Below are positions 34,396 through 45,056 of a stretch of DNA of 64,000 nucleotides, piece by piece. The position numbers and the translations under genes were made by a program. The notes below the pieces were generated by a model. The model ran no database searches and had not been told where the DNA came from. It saw nothing but the letters and a program-made list of their open reading frames with translations. Origin of the DNA: Pezicula radicicola (lineage: Eukaryota > Ascomycota > Leotiomycetes > Helotiales > Dermateaceae); assembly GCA_003008705.1 (NCBI GenBank), contig PDUO01000030.1, positions 650,420 through 714,419 of the forward strand, in the 5' to 3' direction. The stretch's first letter is position 1; each line of letters opens with the position of its first letter.

Positions 34396-34581
34396 ATGGC
34401 AGTTAAAACCCAGACAACATTACACATCCAGAAGAAAGATGAGAAGCCTAAACCCAAACCCAAACCTAAGCCCAAGCCACAGCCTATTGGTCCTGGTAAG
34501 GATGCTGCAAGGCTTCGTCTTGCACTCACCCAGCTACACGCTCTGCAGGAGGCTGACTTTAGCACAGGGTACGGCAGATAA
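34396..34581 (+). CDS. Small Lys-Pro repeat frame, uncertain
   Basis: 61 codons: MAVKTQTTLHIQKK, then alternating Lys-Pro about seven times, then GPGKDAARLRLALTQLHALQ, which could form a helix. The start has a reasonable context (CAGAATGGC), and a TATATATA-like run lies near 34318. It could be a small gene, a first exon (a GTACGG donor-like site occurs at 34569), or chance. No homolog comes to mind. Confidence 0.3.
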   Translation: MAVKTQTTLHIQKKDEKPKPKPKPKPKPQPIGPGKDAARLRLALTQLHALQEADFSTGYGR

Positions 34582-35195
34582 CTGCACGGCTAGACCTCTT
34601 ATTTGTCCACATAAATTATCTAGCCTCACTGTATGTTATTCGAATGTCTGCACTTTAAATTATATCAAACGCTAATTGATAAGGCTACCTGATGTGTGCA
34701 TACTTTAGAGGAGCATAGCCGAGTGGGAGAGAACAAACAAATCGAGACGACCCGAGGAGTTAACAATAATGAGTTCAACAGTGAGATTTGTCATTCAAGG
34801 GAGAACTGGCAAATAGTACTGTTATGTGAATTCGTCGTTAAGCGAGTCCGGAAAGGGGGGTGGGTCACGTGCTTATTAAACCTTTAGAATACAATCGCTA
34901 TTACAAGTATTATAAGTGCTACACGCTATGCACATGATTATATTTTTAACTCCACTAGGTAGTGCCAAAAAAAAAAGTGACCAAAAGTGTGCCAAATCGG
35001 ACAATGTAAGCAATGCCCCTGAATTTACGTCAAGAAGCCAGCTTCACTTTGCCCCACATCAGGCTGACCCAAAGACCTCAAAAAACAGTTCTCGCTTTTC
35101 GCCCTAATCAATCATACAAAAACCGATTAAACCTACAGGTTACTATGACCTCTTAACTACTCTATAAATCTATCATATCTAACAGTCTTCCAACA
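34582..35195. other. Spacer; nothing recognised
   Basis: Short frames without motifs precede the WD40 relic. Confidence 0.4.
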
Positions 35196-36235
35196 GATGG
35201 CGCCGTACCAACAGCCCTCCACATCTCAAAAGACCATATCATAATCGCTCTGAGCGATGGTCTTGTGTTTGTATTCCACCACACAAGTAATAATGCACGA
35301 AATATTCATCTAGAGGATGCAATATGGTCTATCGCTACCGGCGCTGATTCTCACTCAAAGTGGTTTGTTGCTGGCAGTACTGAGGGCTTTTTGCAGGTGT
35401 GGGAAGTTGATCGTTTGGTGGTGCGTGTTAGTTTAGTGGGTCATAAACGTTGTGTACGAGCAGTGGGTATTTTGGAATATGGGGAAAAATTGTTTCTACG
35501 AGCCGGGATACCACTTTGAGGGTTTGGGATGTGCAGAGTGGGAATTGTTTGGCAATTTTGGAGGGGCATAGGGGTACTGTTAGATGCTTGGCTATTGAGG
35601 GAATGGTGGTCGTGAGTGGAAGTTATGATGACGAGGCGCGAGTTTCGGATTTGGAGGACTTGGAGGAGAAGAAGGTCGAGGCAAAGTTTGTGTTGAAGTG
35701 GCATGAGAAGGCAATTTATGCCGTGGTTATGGGTGGGGAAAAGGTAGTTACGGGGAGTTTGGATGCAACTTCCTGAGTTTGGGATGTAGATACTGGGCAA
35801 CTTTTCGACTTTACCGCTATTTGAGCTGCTCAGTATCTTGATTATACTTACTAACATAACATAATGGATGCCTCGCAGTTCTAGAAGGCCATACAACTCT
35901 GGTGAGCCGTCTTCAGCTGCTTCCCAACAGTATCCTTGTCACAGGCGATGCAGCTGGATTTATCCGGATATGGTCCTCGAAAGACTATACTGAGCTACGA
36001 AATATTTCTTCCCACGAAAATGCCATAAGTGGAATGCAAAGCGATGCAGATGGCAAGAGGATTGTCACCAGAGGAACTGATGGGAGGGAAGGTAAGGCTT
36101 TGGGACGTAGGAACTGGTGAAATGATGGCAGAATTAATGAGAGGGAGTGATGCTGTTTGGAACGTTGATATTTTGGAAACTGGGGAGCTTATTGCTTTGT
36201 ATAGTGGGGAGGCTGATGCTATTTTGAGGTGAGTT
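35196..36235 (+). pseudogene. Cdc4-like WD40 propeller relic
   Basis: In three alternating frames, WD40 blocks occur in propeller order: DGAVPTALHISKDHIIIALS; EGFLQVWEVDRL; VSTSRDTTLRVWDVQSGNCL; LEGHRGTVRCLAIEGMVVVS; HEKAIYAVVMGGEKVVTGSL; LEGHTTLVSRLQLLPNSILV; and GGKVRLWDVGTGEMM. The succession resembles the C-terminal propeller of F-box/WD40 proteins of the Cdc4/SCON family, substrate receptors of SCF ubiquitin ligases. Stops and frame changes (near 35500, 35640, 35776 and 36090) break it, and no F-box is seen upstream. It is a dead paralogue fragment. Confidence 0.65.
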
Positions 36236-37581
36236 AGGCGATAGGAAGACTACTGCCTTGCTGACATGACTTGATATAGATGCGGCAGCGGCAATCATAA
36301 GCCTCATCATGAGGCTGGCTATAACGGCGAAGTTGGCAAGATTATTTCGCGACCAAAACCAAGAAACTCCACCGTGGGTCTCGAAGTAGCTCGAAGCTTA
36401 AAATACTTATTACTTGCGAGTTGCGGCGTGAAAAGCAAACTTACTCGTACAGTAATGAATTTAGCGAGCAACGACACCTTGATATAGTCGAGCGAATATG
36501 ATGTTAGAGCCAAAATACTCAAGAGCGCGAGGCGTGGTGATCAATGCTAATATAAGGAAATGATCTCGTCAATTGGTGTCACCAAGCCACGACTTAGGTC
36601 ATGCGTGCGGCGTAGCATTCTTCTTCTGCTGATTAAGCAGGGATACTACGTTGCTCTTGACACTTCCAGGTTTGTTCTGTTTGGCTTACTCGTGTCAACT
36701 ATTATTGCCTGCTCACTGCTCACTGCTCGGAGCGGACATGGGGCTGCAATAAAAATAATGCTCATCTCGTACTGCTGATTTTGATGACTATCGAAAGTAT
36801 GTCATTTACATTTGTCCCTTTCCGGACAAAACGCCGTTTATCTGGAGGTTGTCGCTTCGAGAAATGAGATATGAGGCGTCCACTAATTAATTCTGAAGTT
36901 TTCAGGTCACCGTACGATCGCCACTTTGGACTTTTCAGTTGTTTTCTTTTTTTTTTCCCTTTTATTCTGACGCCGATGGTTGAATACTTCTTCTGATCAT
37001 CAACAACTTTCCTCTCGCTTCATCAGCTGACGTTAAACCCCGAGGTTCATTCCACAGTAACACCGAGGCCGCTTTTCTGAGGCACAATCTCTCCACATTT
37101 GCACGCGCGCAGGGGGTAATGACTTGGTCTTTTTTTTTTGGTTACAGTATGAAGTACGGAGCTACGTTGTCGTGGTTGTGTGCGGATATTTGCACAGCCA
37201 CCGAAGCCGACTCGTCGAATTGGACTTGGATGTTGATCCTTCGTGTTCAGACACCGCCTTGACAACTGCTTCGTCTATGCCAGTCTGAGCCTGGTCCCCA
37301 AAGGGAGGAAACGCCATTCGGGCGAAGTATGTGACCAACCCACCGTAAAGGGAAATTCTAGTTTCATCTCACTGTAACTCTTGTGCACCGTCGTCTATTG
37401 GCGCCCTATTGCCGGATCTTAAGCAAGCTTCTTAAAAGCTTTCTTGCCCCCCTACTTACTCTGCCTGCGAACTATCTCCACTACATCTGATCTGTACATG
37501 CGGCTCTAAGATCTCACAGTCTGATCTTTATAACATTCAACATCTCGGTCTTACTCAGTATTCATCCGTCATATATACACC
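36236..37581. other. Intergenic; promoter side of the proline-rich gene
   Basis: No supported gene. Pyrimidine-rich runs near 37440-37580 resemble a fungal promoter and 5' leader. Confidence 0.45.
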
Positions 37582-38454
37582 ATGGCCGACTTGCAACGTC
37601 AAGTCCAGTATCCTCCGCGGACCTCATCACGGTGGCCTGCACCGGGCATATTCGTCAATGTGGAGTTTGGGGTATCTTTCTCACAGCATGATGGGCCACA
37701 TACCGCATCATTGAGATACACATCACGGAATATGCAAGAAAGAATACAGCGGCAACAGCAGCCACCAACAATATTACTGCAACCATATGGGGAAAGCTCT
37801 TGCGAAGTACGATCGCCGCAAGCAGCATACCAGCACCCATCCCAACGACGAAGATTGGCTGTGAGGCCAAGGGATAATCATGAAAGAGGGAGCTCAGCAC
37901 CGCCTAGTCTAGAAGATCGTCATATACCTGTGAGCCCAAGAGGTACATTGCCACATACAGGCTCCTTCCCCCTCGAAGATCGAGCAAGACTGGACCGTCC
38001 TCTCCCGCCACTGCCATCAGCTTTTCGGCTTGGCGAGCCTGATCTTCCATGGTCAACATCAGTACCATCTTGGGCCCAACCAACCGCAGACTACGAGGAC
38101 CCAACAACGCTCACAATGTCGGAGACAGACAGTATGCTCGGTGAGGATCCGCAAAGAGTCAGGGATCTGGGGACACTGCACCAAGCCATGATGACGGTGG
38201 ATAGTTTGCATGAGGAAGGATGGGATGCTTGGACTCGGGAGAGCGTTGGGGATATTCCGAGGGGCCCGACGAGCTTGGGATGGGCAGTTAGCACGGATGA
38301 GGCCAGAGAATCTTGGAGTCGGAATGACAGGCCCAGTACGTCTTCCGCTATAGTATCGCCAATCTCTCCGCCGCCTCCGCCATATGTTGTCAGTCAATGG
38401 GAGCAAATGTATGGGGGTTATTATAGGCCTGGGAGACCGAGCAGTGCGGGTTGA
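37582..38454 (+). CDS. Proline-rich hypothetical protein
   Basis: Single frame of 290 residues with a strong start context (CACCATGGCC). The first 110 residues are rich in Gln and Arg (RIQRQQQPPTILLQPYGES). The middle has proline motifs of SH3-ligand type (LDRPLPPLPSAFRLGEP), and the end holds SPISPPPPPYVVSQWEQMYG. No known domain was seen. Base composition is markedly more GC-rich than the relic stretches around it, which supports real coding. An antisense frame (37655-37900) encodes two strikingly hydrophobic segments, but this plus frame is longer and better initiated. Confidence 0.65.
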   Translation: MADLQRQVQYPPRTSSRWPAPGIFVNVEFGVSFSQHDGPHTASLRYTSRNMQERIQRQQQPPTILLQPYGESSCEVRSPQAAYQHPSQRRRLAVRPRDNHERGSSAPPSLEDRHIPVSPRGTLPHTGSFPLEDRARLDRPLPPLPSAFRLGEPDLPWSTSVPSWAQPTADYEDPTTLTMSETDSMLGEDPQRVRDLGTLHQAMMTVDSLHEEGWDAWTRESVGDIPRGPTSLGWAVSTDEARESWSRNDRPSTSSAIVSPISPPPPPYVVSQWEQMYGGYYRPGRPSSAG

Positions 38455-40365
38455 GGAACGGAGCAGTGGGAGGTTTGAAGGAAGATTGCGAGGACAAAAC
38501 TATCGCTAAATTTCTGTTCTCTCGGGGCTTCCTTGCTGAACTTGCAAAGGTCTCCTTCGGCTTGACCTTATTTTCCAAACCAGCCTCATGAACTTGAGAG
38601 GGATCCAACTTTTACATTCAAATATCAGCCGAGTAAAACTATCAACCGAGATGCCGAAGTTTACACCCCACTCCAGAGAAACGAATGATCAAGGAGGGAA
38701 AGGATATCTTTGCCCATGGAGGGAAAACGCCTTTCGAAGAGCCTTGTATCAAGCTTCATATCACAAAAGAGTCCGATGTGATGCCACCGAGACGATGGAA
38801 GGAGTAATGAGTTTGGTACAGGAGGGCTGCTCTAAGTAACGCAGGTCCACGAAACAAATAATGTATAAAATAAGCTTTCCCCTGTGGGGAACGCAAGGTC
38901 AATCAGATCCGATGCAATCCAACAAAATATCCTCCGTATCTAAGAATAGAAATAAACCCCTACTTCAGATCAAAACAATCTGTCTGCCTCTTCTCAAAAC
39001 AACGGTGCAAACGCGGCGCAGAAGAAAGCGTGCTGTGCCACCCTAAGTCTCTTGGAGGCTTGATTGATTGACATCAGACAGAAACATCCTGTTTTGCTCA
39101 TCCCTTCTCTTCTCACTAAAACAAAGCGTATCGTTTCACCGGTTGTGTCTCCTTGATCATCTTCGACAGGAGGATCTCTCCCCCACACAATGGCACATAT
39201 AATACGACATACATAATTGGAAATTCTGCTTGATGATACGCCACAGAGAGTAATGGATGTCTGTGTTTCTATAGGCTTTTCAAAAAACTTGAAACATAAT
39301 TCTCCGGTCAGAATGACATCGACAGGACAGAAGCCCCACAGATGTCACAGTCACACGGTTCGGTTTCGAAACGCACATTTACGAACACCAATTTTCCCAT
39401 GCGCGCGCTCGTGTGCGTTTGGTGTTTTCATGAAGTGAGACTGTGCGACTGTGAGACCCCGGGTTTCAAATCCGTAAATATCGTCCGAACATCTGACGGT
39501 CGATCTCCCGTGTATTCCCCTGGATTAAGTGGACTTGACCTTCCCCTGGGCCTGTCTGGAGGAGGATCTGTTTACCTTGGGTGAAAGGGGAGCGAGGGGT
39601 TTGGGATGGTCTGGGGTGTTTTATTGGTTGTGTTTCGTTAGGCTTTGGGGTCGGGATTTCATACCTTGTGACGGTAACTGCTTGGATGAACCCCCTTCTC
39701 GGTCAAGACGTTCTACTTGTACCTTAGTTTTTGGACTCCTAATTATGACGATTTACTTTGGCATGCTTCATATTTGAGTACCCAGGTGGACAGAAGGTAA
39801 GGTAGGAAAGTACAATGCATTAAATACGCAGTAACTCGCGTCCTAGCCGAGCTTTCAACTGTATTTCAACTTCACTTCTCGCCCCCCAAACAATACATCT
39901 CGAATGCCCTCACCCAACCACATGCGACCAAACTTGCCGCCGAGATAAAGGGCTCCGGCATACGAATTATGTATGTCATTATTACGGTAGGTCATCCGAC
40001 AACGACTCCATTGGATACTGATGGAGATATGGCTTGCTCTGTAAGGTAGGTGTGGGAGGGGACGGCTGACCGCTAGGCTAACCACACAGCCTCATGCACG
40101 CCCGACTCGAATTGCACATCGGAGTCTTGAGACTTGTTGTCGTGCTCCTCACGACGGTGATGGAACTGCATGTCCAATCATCCTTGTACGTCGATTTATA
40201 TCCTCAAGGTTAACATTAGGTCTTCCGATCAATCAGCATCTTACGATTGCGCATTTTGCGCCAACACTACCCCAAGCGCCCGAGCTTCGTTGTGCGAGCC
40301 TCGCCCTCACCTGGAGTCTACTATCTAGGACGACTGATCTCGATAGCGCGCTACGAAGTAGAACC
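38455..40365. other. Intergenic; nothing recognised
   Basis: Several short frames on both strands, none with motifs. It contains the 3' flank of the proline-rich gene and the former promoter of the HeLo-E2 relic. Confidence 0.45.
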
Positions 40366-42294
40366 ATGGCTGAAGCCGCGGGCCTTTCGCTAGGTGTACT
40401 TGGTGTTGCCGGTCTCTTCTCAACTTATATCGAATATTTTGATATTGTAGGTGCTGGACAGAACCACAGCAAGGAGTTTGAACAACTTTCTGTCTTGATG
40501 AGTACTCAATCCCAATTCACTGTTGGTCGAGATTTGATGCTAACTCTGTGGCATTCAGCTCGCTTTGGAACGACTGAGGTTCTGCATCTGTGGCCAGTCA
40601 GTCGGCTTCGTTCCTCAACCTGATGGACGCAGCGTACCATACGATGGAATTCTCAATCGATATGATATCCAACCAGTGGCTGAGCAAACAATCTACAATA
40701 TAAAATCTCTCCTGGACGACCCAGGGCAGGTGGGCGAGAGATATGGGCCCAAAGTAGCTCCGCTCCCAGGCTCTCAGCTATCAAATTCCCGAAGGAATGG
40801 ATATATTCAAATCTTCCTTTGATCAATTCAAGAGTCGAATGCAGAAGCAGCAAAAGGATATATCCGCATGGCATGTTACTCGATGGGCGATACATAACGC
40901 GAAAGATTTCGAGGGAACCATAAGTCGGCTCCAGAAGCTTGTGGACGGATTGGAGAAGATTACGGCATCGACCCATCTTGCAGAACAGCGAGCTCAACCG
41001 CAGGGGGAGATTAGGAACATCTCAGACATTTAAAACCTCAAACTTCTGTCGAATTCTTCTTCCAGCTATCGATCCTCATACCACGGAATGACAGATTCTC
41101 TGAGTCGAAGCTTGGTCAGGGAACTGGCAGAGTTCGTTCTTGAGCAGAGGACTGTAACATCAAGATCAATTTCTCATGGCACAGAATCATCATTCATAAC
41201 TGCGACTACCCACCGTAGAGCAATTCCTTCCGGGAATTATACTGGAAGAACTACGCAAAATACAAATACTGTCGGGGCAAAAAGTCATTCAATTAGTGAC
41301 TTGAACATACCGGGTGCTTGGCCCAAATTCCCTTTTTTCTACAAATTCAACACGCTCGCCACGTGCTAAACAGAGAAAACACCTGAAAACGAAACTTGAA
41401 GTAGCATGCGAACAATGTCAGCAGGAGGTCTACAAATGTAGCCCATCGTTTTCCCTGTCTGAAGACAAGGCATGTACAAGGTGCAATGAATTAAACAGAA
41501 CTTGCAGTCACTTGCATTCACCACTTCTACACTATTCAGAAAGACACTCTATAGACACGCATGCCACCGCTGACAGGTCTTATCCTGAGGATGTTCCTCA
41601 AATAAACGACTGATGAACGAAATAATCCAGAGCGCCGCGCCAGGGGACCATTTGAGTTTTGCTAAAGGCGAAGGGAACTACGGAGAACAACTTCGAGCTA
41701 TCAGGATGGAGGACCATAACCACTGGGTCCAAAATTCTGGGCGCTTTCTTGCGTATGCATAGCACAATCATCAGCCGCGAAAAGGATGTTCTTCGAACTT
41801 CGTAACATTGAAGCTGCCAAGGTTCCTTTCATTAATGCTGATCCTCTTCATGACAGCCTCGATACTGTACTAGCTAGTATCTAAGGACCGCCCGAAACGC
41901 CATATGAGAGGCGTATTCTGGATCACCGTTCAATTAGCGGAGTCTGACCCTTATGGGCCTCCTTTGATGAAGTTTCAAACTAAAATCTATCATCCGAACA
42001 TATCACCTCGAGGCGAGATTTGTGCCGATTACAGTGACAAGTGGAGGTCTGTACTCTCTGCAGGTATTCCTGTCAGTGATGATTCAGCTGTGTGGTACCC
42101 TGTCAAATCTACAGAGATTTCGATGGCCTTTAGGGGCACTTCTCACAGCTTTATGTGGGTTGCTGGCCTCCCCTGATGTGGATGATCCGCTCGTACCTGA
42201 AATTGTTCGGAAGTACATCGAAGACTATGATGGCTATTGCGAAGCTGCTTGGACTTATACTCACCGCTACGCAAAAAATCAGAGACCTAACTAA
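40366..42294 (+). pseudogene. HeLo domain-Zn2Cys6-E2 (UBC) fusion relic
   Basis: Start MAEAAGLSLGVLGVAGLFST with CFxY-like YIEYFDIVGAGQ is the opening of a HeLo domain, a membrane-active cell-death domain of fungal allorecognition proteins. LALERLRFCICGQSVGFVPQ (about 40558), WAIHNAKDFEGTISRLQKLV and DGLEKITAST continue it. After TAA 41031-41033, a frame from 41314 holds a C-x2-C-x6-C-x11-C-x2-C-x6-C cluster (41407 onward), the Zn(II)2Cys6 spacing but without the usual basic residues. From about 41795, PFINADPLHDSLDTVLASI, GPPETPYE, GVFWITVQLAESDPYGPPLM, KIYHPNISPRGEICADY and ASPDVDDPLVPEIVRKYIED form an E2 ubiquitin-conjugating core with HPN and the candidate catalytic Cys at 42021-42023. 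TAA at 41882-41884 and frameshifts near 40500, 41340, 41905 and 42065 break it. Collinearity on one strand suggests one former gene, though this is not proven. Confidence 0.65.
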
Positions 42295-43040
42295 AATAAA
42301 ATTGTGCTTTACGAAGAAGGCCAAGCATCGGACTCAACAACTCCTCCTCTCCCTCCGTTGATTCATAAGGAACCCGAAGTTGACGTTGCTAGCCTGCAGC
42401 AATCTTGACGAGAAAAGCTGGAACATGATGAAATTGACCGGCCAGTTACGAAAAACATTTTAAATGTAGACCAAGGCTCGGCAATAATCGGCAGCGGATT
42501 ACAGACGACCAGTTTACAAGAAAAACCAAGAAGGTTTCTCTCCACTTCCGGCTTCACTTTCATTGAAGTCAACTGGAAACTGGCAAGGCTCTCAAACTTC
42601 AGGTTCCACTCTCCATGGGATTCTAGATTCTACGCAACATAAAAAATCCACCACTCAAAACAAAAATAGCGTCGAATTCTCATAATTCGAACAAACACCG
42701 TTATCCTCCTACCAGTTACCTAAATAAGTCACTTCTTCAAATAAGCCAGTTACTCTAATAACTTGGTTGCTTAAATCAAATCGGTTGTTTAAACCAAATA
42801 ACTTGCCCAAGTAATGGACCTTGTACTCCTATGTGGACTGTTACCTGTCGTTAATATCCTATGGTCACGTGATATTGACTACATTGTACGGAAGATATTT
42901 CAATTTGTATAAAATATTTTTACTAGAGCCGATTAGAGTGGCGCAAGAACCTAGAACTCCAAGTTCCTCCCGTAATATTCAGTCCAAGACGAAATACTCG
43001 CAAACGGAAACAACACCATAGCTCCGCTATCTCCCAACGA
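42295..43040. other. Tail of the relic and AT-rich spacer
   Basis: 42295-42640 still reads partly as a disordered tail (TPPLPPLIHKEPEVDVAS). From 42700 to 42820 an imperfect, roughly 18-20-bp periodic sequence with AATAAGT/GTTACT/TAACTTG words is seen. No gene. Confidence 0.4.
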
Positions 43041-45056
43041 CTACTTCTCATGGAGACCCAACTCTCGAATAAAAATATCCGCCGCCTTCTCCCCAATCAT
43101 CAAGGCTGTATTGTTAGTATTCGCACCCACATTCTCAGGCGGAATGCTCAAATCCGCAAGCTTAAGCCCCTCGACACCATACACATTCAAGTCAGCATCT
43201 ACAACACCTCCTTTCTCTCTTGGCGCCATCTTGCAGGTACCCAGCGAATGCCAAGTCGTCGCAACTATCTCACGCACGTGCTGCTCGATGGCCTTGTCAT
43301 CCTCAGGTGTGTACTCAATCCGCTTCGCGTCATCACCAACCGGGCCTTCAGCCTTTTCAACGATGGCGGCTTTGGACCCCGGAGGGAAGCGCGGGTGGCT
43401 TGCTGCTAGTTCTCCGCGGAAGATGCTCATGCGGCGAAAGATCTCACGCTGCATCTTGTACGCCCAGATGTGCTTCTTGACGTCGATGTCGTGGGCATCC
43501 GTGAGGTAGCCAACGTTGAAGTCAATGGGGTCAGACAGATCTTGCCCGGTGATGTGGATGTGGCCGCGAGAATAGGGGTAAGCCGTCCAATCAGCCATTG
43601 AAACATACTCTGCGTTGTCTGGTAGAGTAGAATGTTCGCCAAAGAAGCTGTTCTCTGTAAGTATTACAGTTGACGAGGAAATGTGGTGGAATGTCGACGA
43701 AGCCTTACCTCAAGTACATGGCGATGATCATCAGGGGTTTGTCAGGTGAATTCTTGAAGTCCCGGTCCCAGGCTTTCTTGAACTCAGGTCCAAGAGCCGC
43801 AACGTCAGCCTCAGTAGGACGGAACTTGCCCGAGGCATCCATCGAATTCTAGCCCAGAAGCTCATCGTTACTTTTGATCATCTCTTGTACATTGAATCGA
43901 CCGTCGGCAAAGGCATTGATCGTCTCGCGTGGCGTGAGGCTAGTCCGATATGCGTACAGTGTTAAGTGATGGTCTTGGTATTCGTTCCCTACACCGGGCA
44001 AGGCCTCAACAACCGGAACTCCTGCACGCTGCAGAACCTTTGGATCACCAACTCCAGAACGCTCAAGAATGAGTGGGGTCCCATTTGCACCGGCTGAAAC
44101 AACCACCATCTTCGAGGCCCCTACAGTACGCACAGAACTGTCGGTATCCTGGAACTTGGCATTGGGGTGATACTCAACCCCGACAGCCCTCTTGTTGCTA
44201 TCGAACAAGATTCTCACAACTTGGTTCTCCACTAGGACATGCAAGTTGGGATAGTTCCCACTCTGGAGCTTGGGATGAAGGAACCTGTGAGCGGCATCCT
44301 GGCGTCGTCCATCAGGCCCAACGTATCGCAGCCAGCGCTCCGTGCCGTCGTTTGCGTCGAGGTTTTGTAGGTCCTTCAGCTCTCGGTAGCCGACCTTGGC
44401 AGCAGCCTCGATGAAGTCATTCTCGGCGCGAGTGGCTCGAAAGGTGCCGCTGGAAATGTTAATAGGACCATCATAGCCGTGGTGCTCCTTCTCGCCACGG
44501 CCGTGGTAGTTTTCAAACTGTTGAAGTGGTTAATTCTCGGGTACCCTAATATTGAGAGTTAGAACAGAGACAAAGGAACTCCATGCATACTTTCTTCAAG
44601 AACGGCCACAGCTCGTTGGCTGACCAACCAGGTGTATTCCACGAGTCAAAATCAGATCGTTGGGCCCGAGTGTACACCATCCAGTTGATGGAAGATCCAC
44701 CACCGAGAGTACCTCCTGATGGGACAATAGGCTCCCGGTCTGCAAGCTGCGATGCCTTGTTTCCCTTCCAAAACAATGCCGTCTTGCTGTCGGGGAGCAG
44801 GTTCCTCGGGAACAGGGCAGGGTGGACAACTTCAGGCACGTTGTAGTTGTTCATGCCCTGCTCGATGACCAGGATGGATAACTTTGGGTCTGCTTCCGCC
44901 AATCGTGAGGCAACAACACAACCAGCTGTGCCACCTGCGATAATTCGTGAGTAAGAAAGAGAGGTGGATTATAAAGAGCCCGAGGGCTGAGTTACCTCCG
45001 GCCACGATCACGTCCACTTCGTGCATGTCATCTGGGAGCTTTTTATACAACCCCAT
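43041..45056 (-). pseudogene. Alcohol oxidase (GMC oxidoreductase) with one in-frame TAG
   Basis: Four exons: 44996-45056, 44591-44934, 43709-44517 and 43041-43647. The phases all agree, giving 606 codons counting the internal stop. The FAD motif VIVAGGGTAGCVVASRL is completed by the first splice. GMC signatures follow: GGTLGGGSSINWMVYTRAQ (PROSITE-type signature 1), VVVSAGANGTPLILERSGVG (signature 2 region) and the C-terminal WHSLGTCKMAPREKGGVVDA with NTNNTALMIGEKAAD carrying the His and Asn catalytic pair. The family resembles fungal methanol/short-chain alcohol oxidases, which oxidise alcohol to aldehyde with H2O2 release, often in peroxisomes. The only defect is TAG at 43849-43851 (LLG-stop-NSMDASGKF), where related enzymes usually have Trp. 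A TGG-to-TAG change, a sequencing error or readthrough are the alternatives. No SKL end is seen (LHEK). Confidence 0.8.

Noticed and set aside
43111..43509. Plus-strand frames over the alcohol oxidase C-terminus
   Set aside because: Antisense shadows of the GMC C-terminal domain, which has clear catalytic motifs on the minus strand.
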